From: Verrucomicrobiota bacterium
GTDB lineage: Bacteria; Verrucomicrobiota; Verrucomicrobiia; Chthoniobacterales; UBA10450
NCBI GenBank assembly: GCA_003218305.1
Contig: QHMY01000079.1
Span: 1-38,248, forward strand
Direction: 5' to 3'
Length of the DNA stretch: 38,248 bases
Shown: one piece after another, positions 16,331-24,853 of the stretch
Position numbering within the stretch: position 1 is the first letter of the stretch
Layout: each line of letters starts with the position of its first letter
Notes under the pieces: model-generated
The model's input: the letters and a program-made list of their open reading frames with translations, nothing else
The model's database searches: none
What the model was told of the DNA's origin: nothing
Program-made: the position numbers and the translations under genes

Positions 16331-16485
16331 TGTCATCCCGAGTCGCATAGACGACGAGGGACCTCACGAGCGGTCAAGCGCTACCGCGTTAGGAATGATG
16401 TGAACGCAGAATCACGCTGGGCTTTTCGCGGTAGCGGTTAGACCAGTTGTAAGGTCCCTCGCCGTCTGCGCGGCTCGGGATGACA
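16331..16485. repeat. 155-bp dispersed nested inverted repeat, copy 1
   Basis: The left end tgtcatcccgagtcgcatag...cgagggacct is matched by an inverted right end aggtccctcgccgtctgcgc...cgggatgaca. An inner pair, gctaccgcg and cgcggtagc, encloses a variable loop of about 38 bp. It lies between the convergent 3' ends of the methyltransferase and the DUF4349 gene. Related copies are at 19307, 35722 and, in short form, 37649. Confidence 0.9.
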
Positions 16486-16522
16486 TGCATTTTTCGAACC
16501 GCCTCCCGGACCTGCGCGAATC

Positions 16523-18628
16523 TTAACTCAGTCCGTCCTGCTCTTCAGCGCGCTGCTTCCGGGCCCGGCGCGCCCGGGAAACCCGTCGCAGCACCCAGCC
16601 AAAGCCGACTATCGCCAAAATCCACGGCGCAAGAAACGCGACCGCCACACCGATCATGCGCGCGCTCCACATCAACGCCGCGGCGCCTTGCCCAATGGTC
16701 CGGCGCAACGTGGCCATTATCCCCGTCTCCTCCGAAACGATGTTGCCCTGGCTGTAAACCTGGATCGTGATATCGGCGGGCGCGTCCGCCTGGTTCCCTT
16801 GCGCGTCCGGCCGGTCGTCGCGGCGAACCGCGACGTCTTCAACCTTTCCGAGCGCATTCAGCGACTGCATCAGTGCGTTGTAATTCTTCATCGGCACGCG
16901 CAGCGAAACATTGGCGTACTCACGTCCATTGGCGTCGCGCGAGAACGACGAGCTCCGGATGCGGCCGCTCTGTTTTTCCGCCAGGTCGCGGAGTTCCTTG
17001 GACTTGTCATTCACCTCGGAGGCACGAATCCGAAGGGTGGTTTGCTGCAACGCCTGCTCCTGTTCCTCTCGCGAGATCGTGATATTCAGCACTACCTTGT
17101 CGCGCTCGGTCTTCGCATCCTCACCGAGCCCTTCTCCACCCTGGGCGACACGTTCGGTCTGGACCTGGAAGTTCTCGACCCGGGCCATCGCTTTCACCCG
17201 CGCGATGATCGCTTCGCTCTCTTCCGGTGCGATCAACATGTAGACATAACCGGACACACGCCCCGTATTATCGCGGTTGATCTGGGCATTGGTGATCTGG
17301 ACCTTGGGCGAGGCGAGCGCCTTGATTTCGTTGTAGGTCTTCTCGACCTCCGGCGCGTAGAGGGCGAGTTGAGCCCTCTCCTTCAACAGGAACGCCGCGG
17401 GCACGTTCATGTTCTTCTCGGAAAGCTGGATTGTCACCGTGGCGAAGTTCACCTGGGAATCCATGAACTTGAGTTCGCCTTGCATCGTTTCGATCTCCTC
17501 GCGCACCCGCCCGAGCTCCTTTTCCACCTCAAGCAAGTCCGCCACGTCCTTGCTCTTCGTTTTTAGGATCTCGATTAACCGCTGCTCCATCAGGCGCGCG
17601 TTCTTCAGCCGCGATTCCGTATCGAAATAGGATTTCGTCACGTCTTCGGTGGTCAGGGCCTGGTTCTTCAACTCACCGAGCCCCCGCAGTTTCAGGAGGA
17701 ACTTGTCGAGATTGTCCGGGAGAACCTTGACCACGACCTGTCCGCTCAGTTTTCCGTTCGCCTGTTTTTCGGAGCTGCTGGTCGACACGTACCCTTTCTC
17801 TTCCGCGGCGAAGCTGGTGATTTTCTGCACGGTCTCTTCAAAACTAACGACCTCGAGTTCGGCGGTGGCGTTTCGGACCAGTTTACGATTTGCGGTGAGG
17901 CCGGCAGTGGTGGAAGCGGGCTCTTCTGGGGATTCCGCAGTGGTTTCGGCGGGTGTTTTCTGATCCTTTGTCTCGGCTTTCTTGGGTTTGGGAGCCGTCG
18001 ACGCCTGCTTGGTCAATACGTCTGCGCTGTAGACGGTGACGGGGAGCGCAGTCTCTGTCTCGGCTTTGTCCTGTGCGGGTGGTGGCGCAGGGTTTTGCGC
18101 CACTATTCCCGCGACGGTCGATTTGCTGGCCCCGAATATATCGGCCCCGCTCCCGGGCCCATCGGTTTTGTAAGCCAGTACCTCGGAATCGCGCGTCCGG
18201 CTGGACGGCGCTTTCGCGAACTCGGATCGCTCGTTGGACGTGGCATCTTCGCGGAGAGTTAGTGGCGCAGCGGATTCCCCGGTGAGCACGCGTCCCATCT
18301 GGACCATGCTGAGCAATAGCGCCGCGGCGGCGGTGAGCTGGACGGCACGGAGACGCACCAGATTCATCACCAGCTGAACCAGGCCCGTCCGTTGCGGAAC
18401 CCGATCGCGAAAGCGAGAAACCATCCGTTGCTCGAATCCGGTGTCGGCTTTCTTATCGGCGAGCGTTTCGTTGAGAAGTTTGTGCATATTTTTTTCCTCC
18501 TGGAAGGCCTGGCGACAGTCCGCGCAGTCGACGAGATGCGTGTGAAACGCATCGCGTTCCGCTGCGCTCAGTTCGCCGTGGAGATCGGCGGCGAGCAGCT
18601 CATCAATTTGTTCGTGAATCGTTGGCAT
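16523..18628 (-). CDS. Zinc-finger anti-sigma factor fused to two DUF4349-like domains
   Basis: The 701-residue protein begins with a putative zf-HC2 anti-sigma domain: H31-x3-C35-x2-C38 in 'HLVDCADC', preceded by 'ELSAAERDAF'. A membrane span follows at about 94-111, then a Pro/Thr-rich linker and two DUF4349-type regions (about 250-430 and 510-650) with a coiled-coil stretch ('LLEVEKELGRVREEIETMQ'). A second membrane span near the C-terminus ('VAFLAPWILAIVGFGWVL') and a basic tail end it. The ECF sigma gene ends 4 bp upstream, so this is very probably its cognate regulator: cytosolic zinc finger, large periplasmic sensor. DUF4349 has no defined function. The fusion links sigma control directly to it. 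Confidence 0.8.
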   Translation of the reverse strand: MPTIHEQIDELLAADLHGELSAAERDAFHTHLVDCADCRQAFQEEKNMHKLLNETLADKKADTGFEQRMVSRFRDRVPQRTGLVQLVMNLVRLRAVQLTAAAALLLSMVQMGRVLTGESAAPLTLREDATSNERSEFAKAPSSRTRDSEVLAYKTDGPGSGADIFGASKSTVAGIVAQNPAPPPAQDKAETETALPVTVYSADVLTKQASTAPKPKKAETKDQKTPAETTAESPEEPASTTAGLTANRKLVRNATAELEVVSFEETVQKITSFAAEEKGYVSTSSSEKQANGKLSGQVVVKVLPDNLDKFLLKLRGLGELKNQALTTEDVTKSYFDTESRLKNARLMEQRLIEILKTKSKDVADLLEVEKELGRVREEIETMQGELKFMDSQVNFATVTIQLSEKNMNVPAAFLLKERAQLALYAPEVEKTYNEIKALASPKVQITNAQINRDNTGRVSGYVYMLIAPEESEAIIARVKAMARVENFQVQTERVAQGGEGLGEDAKTERDKVVLNITISREEQEQALQQTTLRIRASEVNDKSKELRDLAEKQSGRIRSSSFSRDANGREYANVSLRVPMKNYNALMQSLNALGKVEDVAVRRDDRPDAQGNQADAPADITIQVYSQGNIVSEETGIMATLRRTIGQGAAALMWSARMIGVAVAFLAPWILAIVGFGWVLRRVSRARRARKQRAEEQDGLS

Positions 18629-18632
18629 AAAA

Positions 18633-19172
18633 TCAGGCGATGGACGCGAGTGTGGGTTTGAGTCGCCGGCGCATGACCCCGAGGGCGCGCCCGAGAATTC
18701 CGCGGAGGGCGCCGTTCGACACGCCCAGGGTTTGTTCGATCGTCGCGTAATCCAGGTCCTCGAAATAACGAAGTGTCACCGCGGTCCGGTGCAGCTCTGG
18801 CAACTGGGAGAGAGCGGCCTGGACTTCCGAATCAAGTTCGGCGCTCGCTGTTTCGGTCGGCCCGGCCACATCTGCCGACTCGAAGTCGTGGGGCAACGGC
18901 TCCGGACGCCGGCGCCGGGCCAGGTCGCGAGCGCGATGCCGGGCGATGGTCGAGATCCAAGCCGGAAACTTCTCCGGTTCGCGGACCCGCCAGCGTGATT
19001 TCCACGCTTTGACCAGCGTATCCTGGACGACGTCCTCCGCTTCCTCGCGGTTTTGAAGGATGCCGTAGGCGATCGCGAAAAGGTTGCGGCTGAGAGAGCG
19101 GATAATCATCTCGAAAGCATCGCGATCGCCCTGGATGGCGGCGCGGTAGAGGCCCTGTTCATTTGAGTCCAT
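18633..19172 (-). CDS. ECF-family RNA polymerase sigma factor
   Basis: The 179-residue protein has region 2 ('AIAYGILQNREEAEDVVQDTLVKAW', with the typical DVVQDT core) and region 4 ('LPELHRTAVTLRYFEDLDYATIEQTLGVSNGALRGILGRAL', a helix-turn-helix that reads -35 elements). This is the normal size for an ECF sigma. The regulator gene starts 4 bp downstream in the same operon, so release by the zf-HC2/DUF4349 protein is the likely control. The target genes are unknown, and no matching promoter pair is evident in the window. Confidence 0.92.
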   Translation of the reverse strand: MDSNEQGLYRAAIQGDRDAFEMIIRSLSRNLFAIAYGILQNREEAEDVVQDTLVKAWKSRWRVREPEKFPAWISTIARHRARDLARRRRPEPLPHDFESADVAGPTETASAELDSEVQAALSQLPELHRTAVTLRYFEDLDYATIEQTLGVSNGALRGILGRALGVMRRRLKPTLASIA

Positions 19173-19492
19173 TACGTTGATCTACCAGCCTAGACGCACG
19201 AGGTGCCGGTTCCGCGCGACTTTTTTTGGAAATCTGTCTCGCCTAGAGGTCACGGAGAGTCAGAAAGGTTACCAAGGGTCGTCGTGAAGGCCCGGCGAGC
19301 CATGCTTGTCATCCCGAACCGCGCAGACGGCGAGGGACCTCACAGGCGCTCAAATGCTACCGCGACAAATGTGGCAGGTTCGGCGGACGACGCGCGATGT
19401 TACCCGTGTGCCACCACCTCGATTGGGAGGTCCCTCGCCGTCTCCGCGGCTCGGGATGACAACGTTGTTCCCGCTGGATTCGGCTTCGGCCG
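19173..19492. other. 320-bp intergenic region with repeat, no gene
   Basis: It lies between the sigma gene start and the L,D-transpeptidase 3' end, both on the minus strand. About half is repeat copy 2 (19307-19461). The promoter of the sigma operon should lie in 19173-19306; I could not pick convincing -10 and -35 boxes. Confidence 0.6.
19307..19461. repeat. 155-bp dispersed nested inverted repeat, copy 2
   Basis: It has the same outer ends as copy 1 (tgtcatcccga...cgagggacct and aggtccctcgccgtct...cgggatgaca) and the same total length. The inner left word gctaccgcg is kept, but its inverted partner has been lost and the middle is diverged. Confidence 0.88.
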
Positions 19493-20512
19493 TTACTTAA
19501 ATATCGAAACCGGGTTGCCCACGGTGACCATTTCTTTCACGCGGGCGGCATCCCAGTTGGCCGTGCGAATGCACCCGTGACTCGCGGCTCGGCCGATCGT
19601 TTCCGGGTTGTTCGTGCCGTGCACACCGACATGCGGCTTGTTCAGCCCAATCCAGAGAATGCCCACCGGGTTGTTTGGCCCCGGAGGAAGGTTGAAAAAC
19701 TGATCCGACTTGACCCCGTGATTCAGCACACCCTCGTCGTGACGGAATGTGGGCAGAGTGGCGATGCCAAGAATCTTCCACAAGCCCACCGGGGCGGGCA
19801 GAGTGGTCGATCCCGGTGTGATGGGAAACTCCGCCACGAGAGTTTTGTCATCGTAGATCAAAAGGAAGTGCTCCTTGGTGTCGATATAGACTTTGCGGTT
19901 GGCGTATTCCGGTTTGGCGGGCGCGAACCCTTCATGCAGATCCTCGATCTTGAACGGCAACACATTCGGCACCTTGACGGTGTCCCCGACCTTGAGCTCC
20001 TCCATCTTCACTCCCGGATTCAATTTCTTCAGAAACTCCTCCGCGGAATGGAACCGCTCCGCGATGAATTCCAGGAGCGAGCCGTACTTCATTCCCTTGA
20101 GTTTTGACTGCTCCGACGGTTTGGACGCGGTCGGTCCGACAAAGTTTTCCGCTTCCGGCGGAATGACGTAGTCGGTGTAGGCCTCGGGCACCTGATCGAT
20201 CAGGGATTGGTCCACCGCGCCGGTCTCAGCCAGACCGTGGGAGCGCTTGTAGGCCACGAGAGCCTTCCCGAAAAATTCGCCCATTCGGCCATCGATCTTG
20301 CCCGGCCCGAAGTAGTTGTTATCGAGAAAAATCTGGAGCTTAACGCTGGTCTCCTCGTCGTAATTCGGCAACGCCACCCGCACCTTGGGACCACGATCGG
20401 GCGGCGTCGCCGCGAGAACGGGCTTTGGTGTCGCCGCAGGTTCCGGTTTCTTGACCGGCTTCGCGGCGATGGTGGCAAACGCGAGTAAAATGACCAGGAT
20501 CCGAAAAGGCAT
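19493..20512 (-). CDS. L,D-transpeptidase (YkuD family) with peptidoglycan-binding domain
   Basis: The secreted 339-residue protein starts with signal peptide 'MPFRILVILLAFATIAA'. Then come a Pro/Lys linker, a PG_binding_1-like domain ('SVKLQIFLDNNYFGPGKIDG'), a LysM-like stretch ('SLLEFIAERF...LKVGDTVKVP') and the YkuD catalytic domain. The latter has the conserved 'GVHGTN' and 'SHGCIR' signatures; the Cys is the nucleophile. Such enzymes make 3-3 crosslinks in peptidoglycan or attach lipoproteins to it. The ORF track starts at 20557; I moved the start to 20512 because GGAGAAAG lies just upstream and the signal peptide then begins at the N-terminus. The upstream start overlaps the mscS stop, so coupling of the two genes is possible either way. 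Confidence 0.85.
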   Translation of the reverse strand: MPFRILVILLAFATIAAKPVKKPEPAATPKPVLAATPPDRGPKVRVALPNYDEETSVKLQIFLDNNYFGPGKIDGRMGEFFGKALVAYKRSHGLAETGAVDQSLIDQVPEAYTDYVIPPEAENFVGPTASKPSEQSKLKGMKYGSLLEFIAERFHSAEEFLKKLNPGVKMEELKVGDTVKVPNVLPFKIEDLHEGFAPAKPEYANRKVYIDTKEHFLLIYDDKTLVAEFPITPGSTTLPAPVGLWKILGIATLPTFRHDEGVLNHGVKSDQFFNLPPGPNNPVGILWIGLNKPHVGVHGTNNPETIGRAASHGCIRTANWDAARVKEMVTVGNPVSIFK

Positions 20513-20519
20513 CGCGAAG

Positions 20520-20527
20520 CTTTCTCC
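20520..20527 (-). promoter_or_regulatory. Ribosome-binding site supporting the L,D-transpeptidase start
   Basis: GGAGAAAG on the minus strand is 7 bases before the ATG at 20512. It decides this start over the GTG/ATG overlapping mscS. Confidence 0.65.
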
Positions 20528-20553
20528 GTAATCAGGTTTCAAGCAACCCGTCA

Positions 20554-21594
20554 TCACCGATTGGCTCCGGCTGGGAACATAACTTTGTCCGGCTCGGCAT
20601 TCAGCGCGGCGAGAAGTTTCGGGATTAGCCGCGTCTTCACCGAACCGGATTCACGGGGCGGAACCACGTAGCGGACGATCGCATCGATCCAGGTGACTTC
20701 GTCGACCCTGAAAAAGACGCGTGGATGCGCGCGAACTTCCAGTTCGTTTACCGGCGTCTTGCCGAGCAGCTGACGATAAACGCCCACGCGCTCCTCCATG
20801 TCCTCGCCGATCTCTTCACCGACGATGCGTTCCATGGTTTGGGCAACAAATTGCAGGTCGCTTTGATACGCGATCTGGAATTTGATCTCGTTCCAGATGT
20901 AGGGGAACAGGGGCCACGAATAATTGTAAACGATCGAATCGAGCACCTTGGCGTTGGGGAACTTGATGATGCGTCCGCTCGGGTGATCCGTTGAAAGCAA
21001 CTGGCCCCCGAATTCCCACAGAGTCGTATCGATGTAGCTGACGTCGATGACGTCGCCGGTCGCGTCGCCGATTTTGATCCGGTCACCGACGCGGTAGGGC
21101 CGGCGGACCAGGATGTAAATCCAACCGATGAAACTCGACATCGGTGTCTGGACAGACAGGCCGACAATGACCGAGATAACGCCGACGGAAATGAGCGTCG
21201 TGTACCAATTCGCGAAGAAAATGGAGACACCAATCAGGGCGATCAGAATCCCGGCGACCAGATGCAGCACGCGCCGCAGGGTGAAGCGGGTAGAGAGGTC
21301 GGCAATTCGTCCGATGCCGTAAACCGACACGGCTTTGGCGATTCCCAGCACGACCACGATGAAAATGGTGCCGCGCACCGCGCGCTGGAGCAGATCGAGC
21401 TGAGCCTGGGGCAGGGGAATCAGTTTCCAGCCGAGTAAAAACGCGACCGCTACGCAGCCGAGCAGCACGAGGGCGTGCGTCACGAACCAGAGCTTGTCGG
21501 TTGCCTGCGCCTTCACCGTCGGCTTGCCACCGGTTTGGGCGAGGGCTTCGCGCACCTCCGTGTGTTGCGACAGTTCAGCAGCAGTCTCCGCCAT
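20554..21594 (-). CDS. mscS: MscS-family small-conductance mechanosensitive channel
   Basis: The 346-residue protein has a cytosolic N-terminus, about four hydrophobic segments (residues roughly 33-155) and the MscS core. The pore helix region is 'VGVISVIVGLSVQTPMSSFIGWIYILVRRPYRVGDRI', followed by the beta domain 'GDATGDVIDVSYIDTTLWE', a family signature. The alpha/beta C-terminal domain runs to the end. MscS channels open under membrane tension and release osmolytes after osmotic down-shock. It is upstream of and overlapping or coupled with the L,D-transpeptidase, so wall strengthening and turgor release may be co-expressed. Confidence 0.85.
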   Translation of the reverse strand: MAETAAELSQHTEVREALAQTGGKPTVKAQATDKLWFVTHALVLLGCVAVAFLLGWKLIPLPQAQLDLLQRAVRGTIFIVVVLGIAKAVSVYGIGRIADLSTRFTLRRVLHLVAGILIALIGVSIFFANWYTTLISVGVISVIVGLSVQTPMSSFIGWIYILVRRPYRVGDRIKIGDATGDVIDVSYIDTTLWEFGGQLLSTDHPSGRIIKFPNAKVLDSIVYNYSWPLFPYIWNEIKFQIAYQSDLQFVAQTMERIVGEEIGEDMEERVGVYRQLLGKTPVNELEVRAHPRVFFRVDEVTWIDAIVRYVVPPRESGSVKTRLIPKLLAALNAEPDKVMFPAGANR

Positions 21595-21782
21595 ACCTAT
21601 AAATCGAAGGAGGACAGGGGAGTGAGCGCCCCGGATGGATTGAACGGAGCGAGGAAAATTACGATTGTGGAGCGATTGATGGACGCCATTCTTGGGAGCC
21701 CGCTCGACCGCCCCGTGTTCACTTGAGCATCGGATTTAGCCGACTGGACACCGGAGTCTGCGCCGCCCACAATCGGGCTTCC

Positions 21783-22763
21783 ATGACTGTTACCCTCAAG
21801 CTCGGCACGGTGCTGACAAACCAAACCAATTACCTGTCCGGATTTAAGGCCCAGTTGCTTGTGAGGCAGACCGTCTTTCCTGCCACAGGGTTGTTCTCCG
21901 TAGTGGAAACGCAGGTCATCAGTAATCCGGGCCACGATATCACCGTTAACTTCGCCCAAAACGTGAATGGCCCTTTTCGGATGGTGATCCGGGACGGAGA
22001 CAACAAGCTGCGCTGGCGTTCCGTCGAATTGCAGCCGCATGCCGATGGCAGTCCTTTTCGATATTCCCTGGTGGCAATAGAGGAGGACCGAACAACCCTA
22101 ACGGGAAGTGACATGACCGCCACGCTGGACCTGCCGATCGTGGAAGACATTGACGGTCTGGATGAAGACCTCATCATCGAGAAAGTGACGGTAGTGGTGC
22201 ACGATGATCACATCACGGTCATGCCGAAAGGCAAGGTCGCCAAAGGTGACGACTGGACCATTTTGAAGTCGGATTTCGACATCAATTACAAGATGTCGTT
22301 GTCACGGAGCACCAGCGTAATACCGACCCAAATGGTGAAGGTCACCTCGCGAGATTTGCAGATGAACTTCTCCAATCCTGTCACCGGGATTGGGGCGAAT
22401 TGCGTGAGAGATAGCATCCGTGATCAGGTGAGCACCAGTATCCGGCGCAGCATTAATGACGCTATTGAGGATCAACTGCGCAACCAGGTGGCGGGCCAAT
22501 TTGGCGACAACAACCCGCTTAACAACGAAGTCTCGGCCACTGTTCTTTCGGTCGACGCCATCCAAACCGGGACAGAGAACATATCAGTCGGCGGAATAAA
22601 TCAGTCGTTTCCCGTCTTCAGTTTGCGCCTGGTGGTCGAGGCGAGCATTCCTTCGCAGCTCATAAGGGCACAAACTGGGGCACGCAGTGGGTGTTTTGGG
22701 ATGGTGTTGTTTCTGGCGGCATGCGCCGCCGGGACGGCATTGTTACTGGTGTTTGCCCTGTAG
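21783..22763 (+). CDS. Unrecognised protein with C-terminal membrane anchor
   Basis: I do not recognise a family. The 326-residue product (ATG at 21783; the ORF track uses a TTG 60 bases earlier) has no signal peptide. It begins with a beta-rich region ('VTLKLGTVLTNQTNYLSGFKAQLLV'). The middle is amphipathic and polar ('RDSIRDQVSTSIRRSINDAIEDQLRNQVAGQF'), suggesting helices that could bind membranes or oligomerise. It ends with a Gly/Ala/Leu-rich span ('GMVLFLAACAAGTALLLVFAL') that reaches the stop codon, so it looks tail-anchored. It is divergent from mscS and convergent with the debranching enzyme gene. Codon use resembles its neighbours. Confidence 0.6.
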   Translation: MTVTLKLGTVLTNQTNYLSGFKAQLLVRQTVFPATGLFSVVETQVISNPGHDITVNFAQNVNGPFRMVIRDGDNKLRWRSVELQPHADGSPFRYSLVAIEEDRTTLTGSDMTATLDLPIVEDIDGLDEDLIIEKVTVVVHDDHITVMPKGKVAKGDDWTILKSDFDINYKMSLSRSTSVIPTQMVKVTSRDLQMNFSNPVTGIGANCVRDSIRDQVSTSIRRSINDAIEDQLRNQVAGQFGDNNPLNNEVSATVLSVDAIQTGTENISVGGINQSFPVFSLRLVVEASIPSQLIRAQTGARSGCFGMVLFLAACAAGTALLLVFAL

Positions 22764-22789
22764 TGAGTTGCCGCCCAGCGAACTAGCGG

Positions 22790-24853
22790 TCAGGACGCCG
22801 TCTTCACCCAGCAGCGCAGCACCTCCGCCACGCTCCAGGCTTGGGCGATACAGCCGCCGGCCGCGTGCGGCTCCAGAGCGTCGAACACTTCGCTGATCGT
22901 GCCGATACCATTTTCGTTCATGCTGTCAGGGAAGCGTTCGAGGAATTTTCGGGCCATGGATACATCCTGCGGGTACACTTTCAGCCAGGCGTCGATGAAC
23001 GGTCCGATTAGCCAGGCCCAGACGGTGCCCTGATGATAGGCGCCATCTCGCGAGCGAAGGTCGCCCCCATAAAGCGGTTTGTAATCGGGATGGTTCGGCG
23101 AAAGGGAACGAAGGCCGACCGGCGTCAGCAGTTCCCGCTCCGCCGCGTCCACGACCGCTCGCCAGCGCGCCTCTTCCAACACCGGGTGGTCGAGCGAAAT
23201 CGCAAACAGCTGGTTGGGCCGGCACGCCGGATCGTTCGCGCTGCCGCCGTCCACGTCCACCACATCATAAAGATGTCTCCCCTCCGCAAACCAAAAACGC
23301 CGGTTGAACGATTCGCGCGCGCGTTCCGCCTGCTCGCCGTAGCGAACGGCCGCGTCCGCCTTTCCCATTTCCCGGAGCCAGCCCTCGAGAAGTTTGAGCG
23401 CGTTAAACCAGAGCGCGTTGATTTCGACGGCCTTCCCGCGCCGCGGGGTCACCACCCAATCCCCCATCTTCGCGTCCATCCAGGTGAGCTGGTAACCTTC
23501 CTGCCCCTGGATGAGGAGCCCGTCTTTCGGATCGACGTGAATGTTGAATCGCGTTCCGCGCAAATGATGCTCGATGATGTCGACCAGGGTCGGCAGGAGC
23601 AGCCGCAGAGTGATGTGGTCGTTGGACTTGGTCAGGTAGCGTCCCAGGGCGTGGAAAAACCAGAGGGTCGCGTCCGCCGTGTGATAGAGCCCTTCCTTTT
23701 GCCGATCCGGAAACATGTTTGGGATCAAGCCGTCGCGGACGTAATGCGCGAAGGTCCGCAGGATGTACCCGGCCTCCAGGCATCGACCCGTGACGAGGGT
23801 TAATCCTTCCAGGCTTATCATTGTGTCGCGTCCCCAATCGGTGAACCAATGGTAGCCTGCCACGATGGTGCGAACTTCATCGCCGGCGGCATGAGCGCGT
23901 GCTGCTTCCTCGGCGCGACCGGCCGGCGTGATGACGTATTGGTCGCTGGCGAAGACCAACTCCGCGGCCACCCCCTCGCACGCGGCCGGTTCCGCATCCG
24001 CCAGCAGCCGCGCCCGGCGTTCCCGCTCGGAAGCGAGCACCTCCATGGGACTCAAAACATCGACGATGTCCCACGGTTCCGTCGAGGCGATCAGCGTGGC
24101 GGTCTTTTCCTCCGCCATATCCACCTGGAAAAACCCGGGACTCCAAAGCTGGCCCTCGTGCGCATAACCGCGGGCCTGTTCGGTGCGATAAACGACTTGG
24201 TGAATCTTGGTAGGCGCGATGGTGAATCCGGAGGCGCGGCCGCAGAGTCGCATGCGTAACGGCGGGAATTTCCGTTTGGCCGAAACGATTTCATAACGCT
24301 CATTGACCGCGCTGAGCTTGTAAGGCTCCGCCAAGGGCAGATCGACGGCATCTTCGTGATGACGAAAATGAAACGCTGGCCTGAGCTCGAGTTTTGGCGG
24401 CGGGCCGTCCCCGGCGATCTGGTAGCTGACGTGGACGGTGTTTTGGAGATGCGGCATGAGGACACGCTTTTCGATCATCAAATCGCGGACGTGGTAAGTC
24501 CAAACCGGCATGCCGTCTTCCAGCCGGAACTCGCGCAAGTATTCGGCGCCGTGCAGGTCAAGCTGGCCGCCCGCACGTTCCTCGGCGCCTAACGACACAA
24601 CCTCGTCGTCGAAGCGCAGAAATTCCGAGACGTGATTCCACATGACCACGCGGCCGAGCGGGGCCGGCAGGGCCGAGACGAGAATGCCGTGATATTTTCG
24701 CGTGACCGCCCCCGAGACAGTGCCGGAGGCGTAACCGCCGAGGCCATTGGTCACGAGCCATTCACGGTTAAGCAGAATTTCGCGTGAGGCTTGGGCGCTA
24801 TCCCAGCTCATCGAGCGGGTCACGATCGGAACATGATTGGTCAGTTCGTTCAC
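22790..24853 (-). CDS. Glycogen debranching enzyme / amylo-alpha-1,6-glucosidase family
   Basis: The 687-residue protein matches the bacterial/archaeal two-domain GDE type. The N-terminal beta domain starts 'LLNREWLVTNGLGGYASGTVSGAVTRKYHGILV', and the C-terminal (alpha/alpha)6 barrel carries 'HWFTDWGRDTMISLEGLTL' and 'HQGTVWAWLIGPFIDAW', which hold the acidic residues used by GH15/GH133-like enzymes. It removes alpha-1,6 branches from glycogen or maltodextrin in the cytosol. It starts with GTG immediately after the TAA of treZ (TAAGTG), so translation is coupled. Debranched chains would be the substrate for the TreY/TreZ trehalose route. Confidence 0.88.
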   Translation of the reverse strand: MNELTNHVPIVTRSMSWDSAQASREILLNREWLVTNGLGGYASGTVSGAVTRKYHGILVSALPAPLGRVVMWNHVSEFLRFDDEVVSLGAEERAGGQLDLHGAEYLREFRLEDGMPVWTYHVRDLMIEKRVLMPHLQNTVHVSYQIAGDGPPPKLELRPAFHFRHHEDAVDLPLAEPYKLSAVNERYEIVSAKRKFPPLRMRLCGRASGFTIAPTKIHQVVYRTEQARGYAHEGQLWSPGFFQVDMAEEKTATLIASTEPWDIVDVLSPMEVLASERERRARLLADAEPAACEGVAAELVFASDQYVITPAGRAEEAARAHAAGDEVRTIVAGYHWFTDWGRDTMISLEGLTLVTGRCLEAGYILRTFAHYVRDGLIPNMFPDRQKEGLYHTADATLWFFHALGRYLTKSNDHITLRLLLPTLVDIIEHHLRGTRFNIHVDPKDGLLIQGQEGYQLTWMDAKMGDWVVTPRRGKAVEINALWFNALKLLEGWLREMGKADAAVRYGEQAERARESFNRRFWFAEGRHLYDVVDVDGGSANDPACRPNQLFAISLDHPVLEEARWRAVVDAAERELLTPVGLRSLSPNHPDYKPLYGGDLRSRDGAYHQGTVWAWLIGPFIDAWLKVYPQDVSMARKFLERFPDSMNENGIGTISEVFDALEPHAAGGCIAQAWSVAEVLRCWVKTAS

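Noticed and set aside
16331-16485. Nested inverted repeat considered as a tRNA or known structured RNA gene
   Set aside because: There is no cloverleaf, T-loop or CCA-type end. The element recurs with a variable core, which fits a dispersed repeat better.
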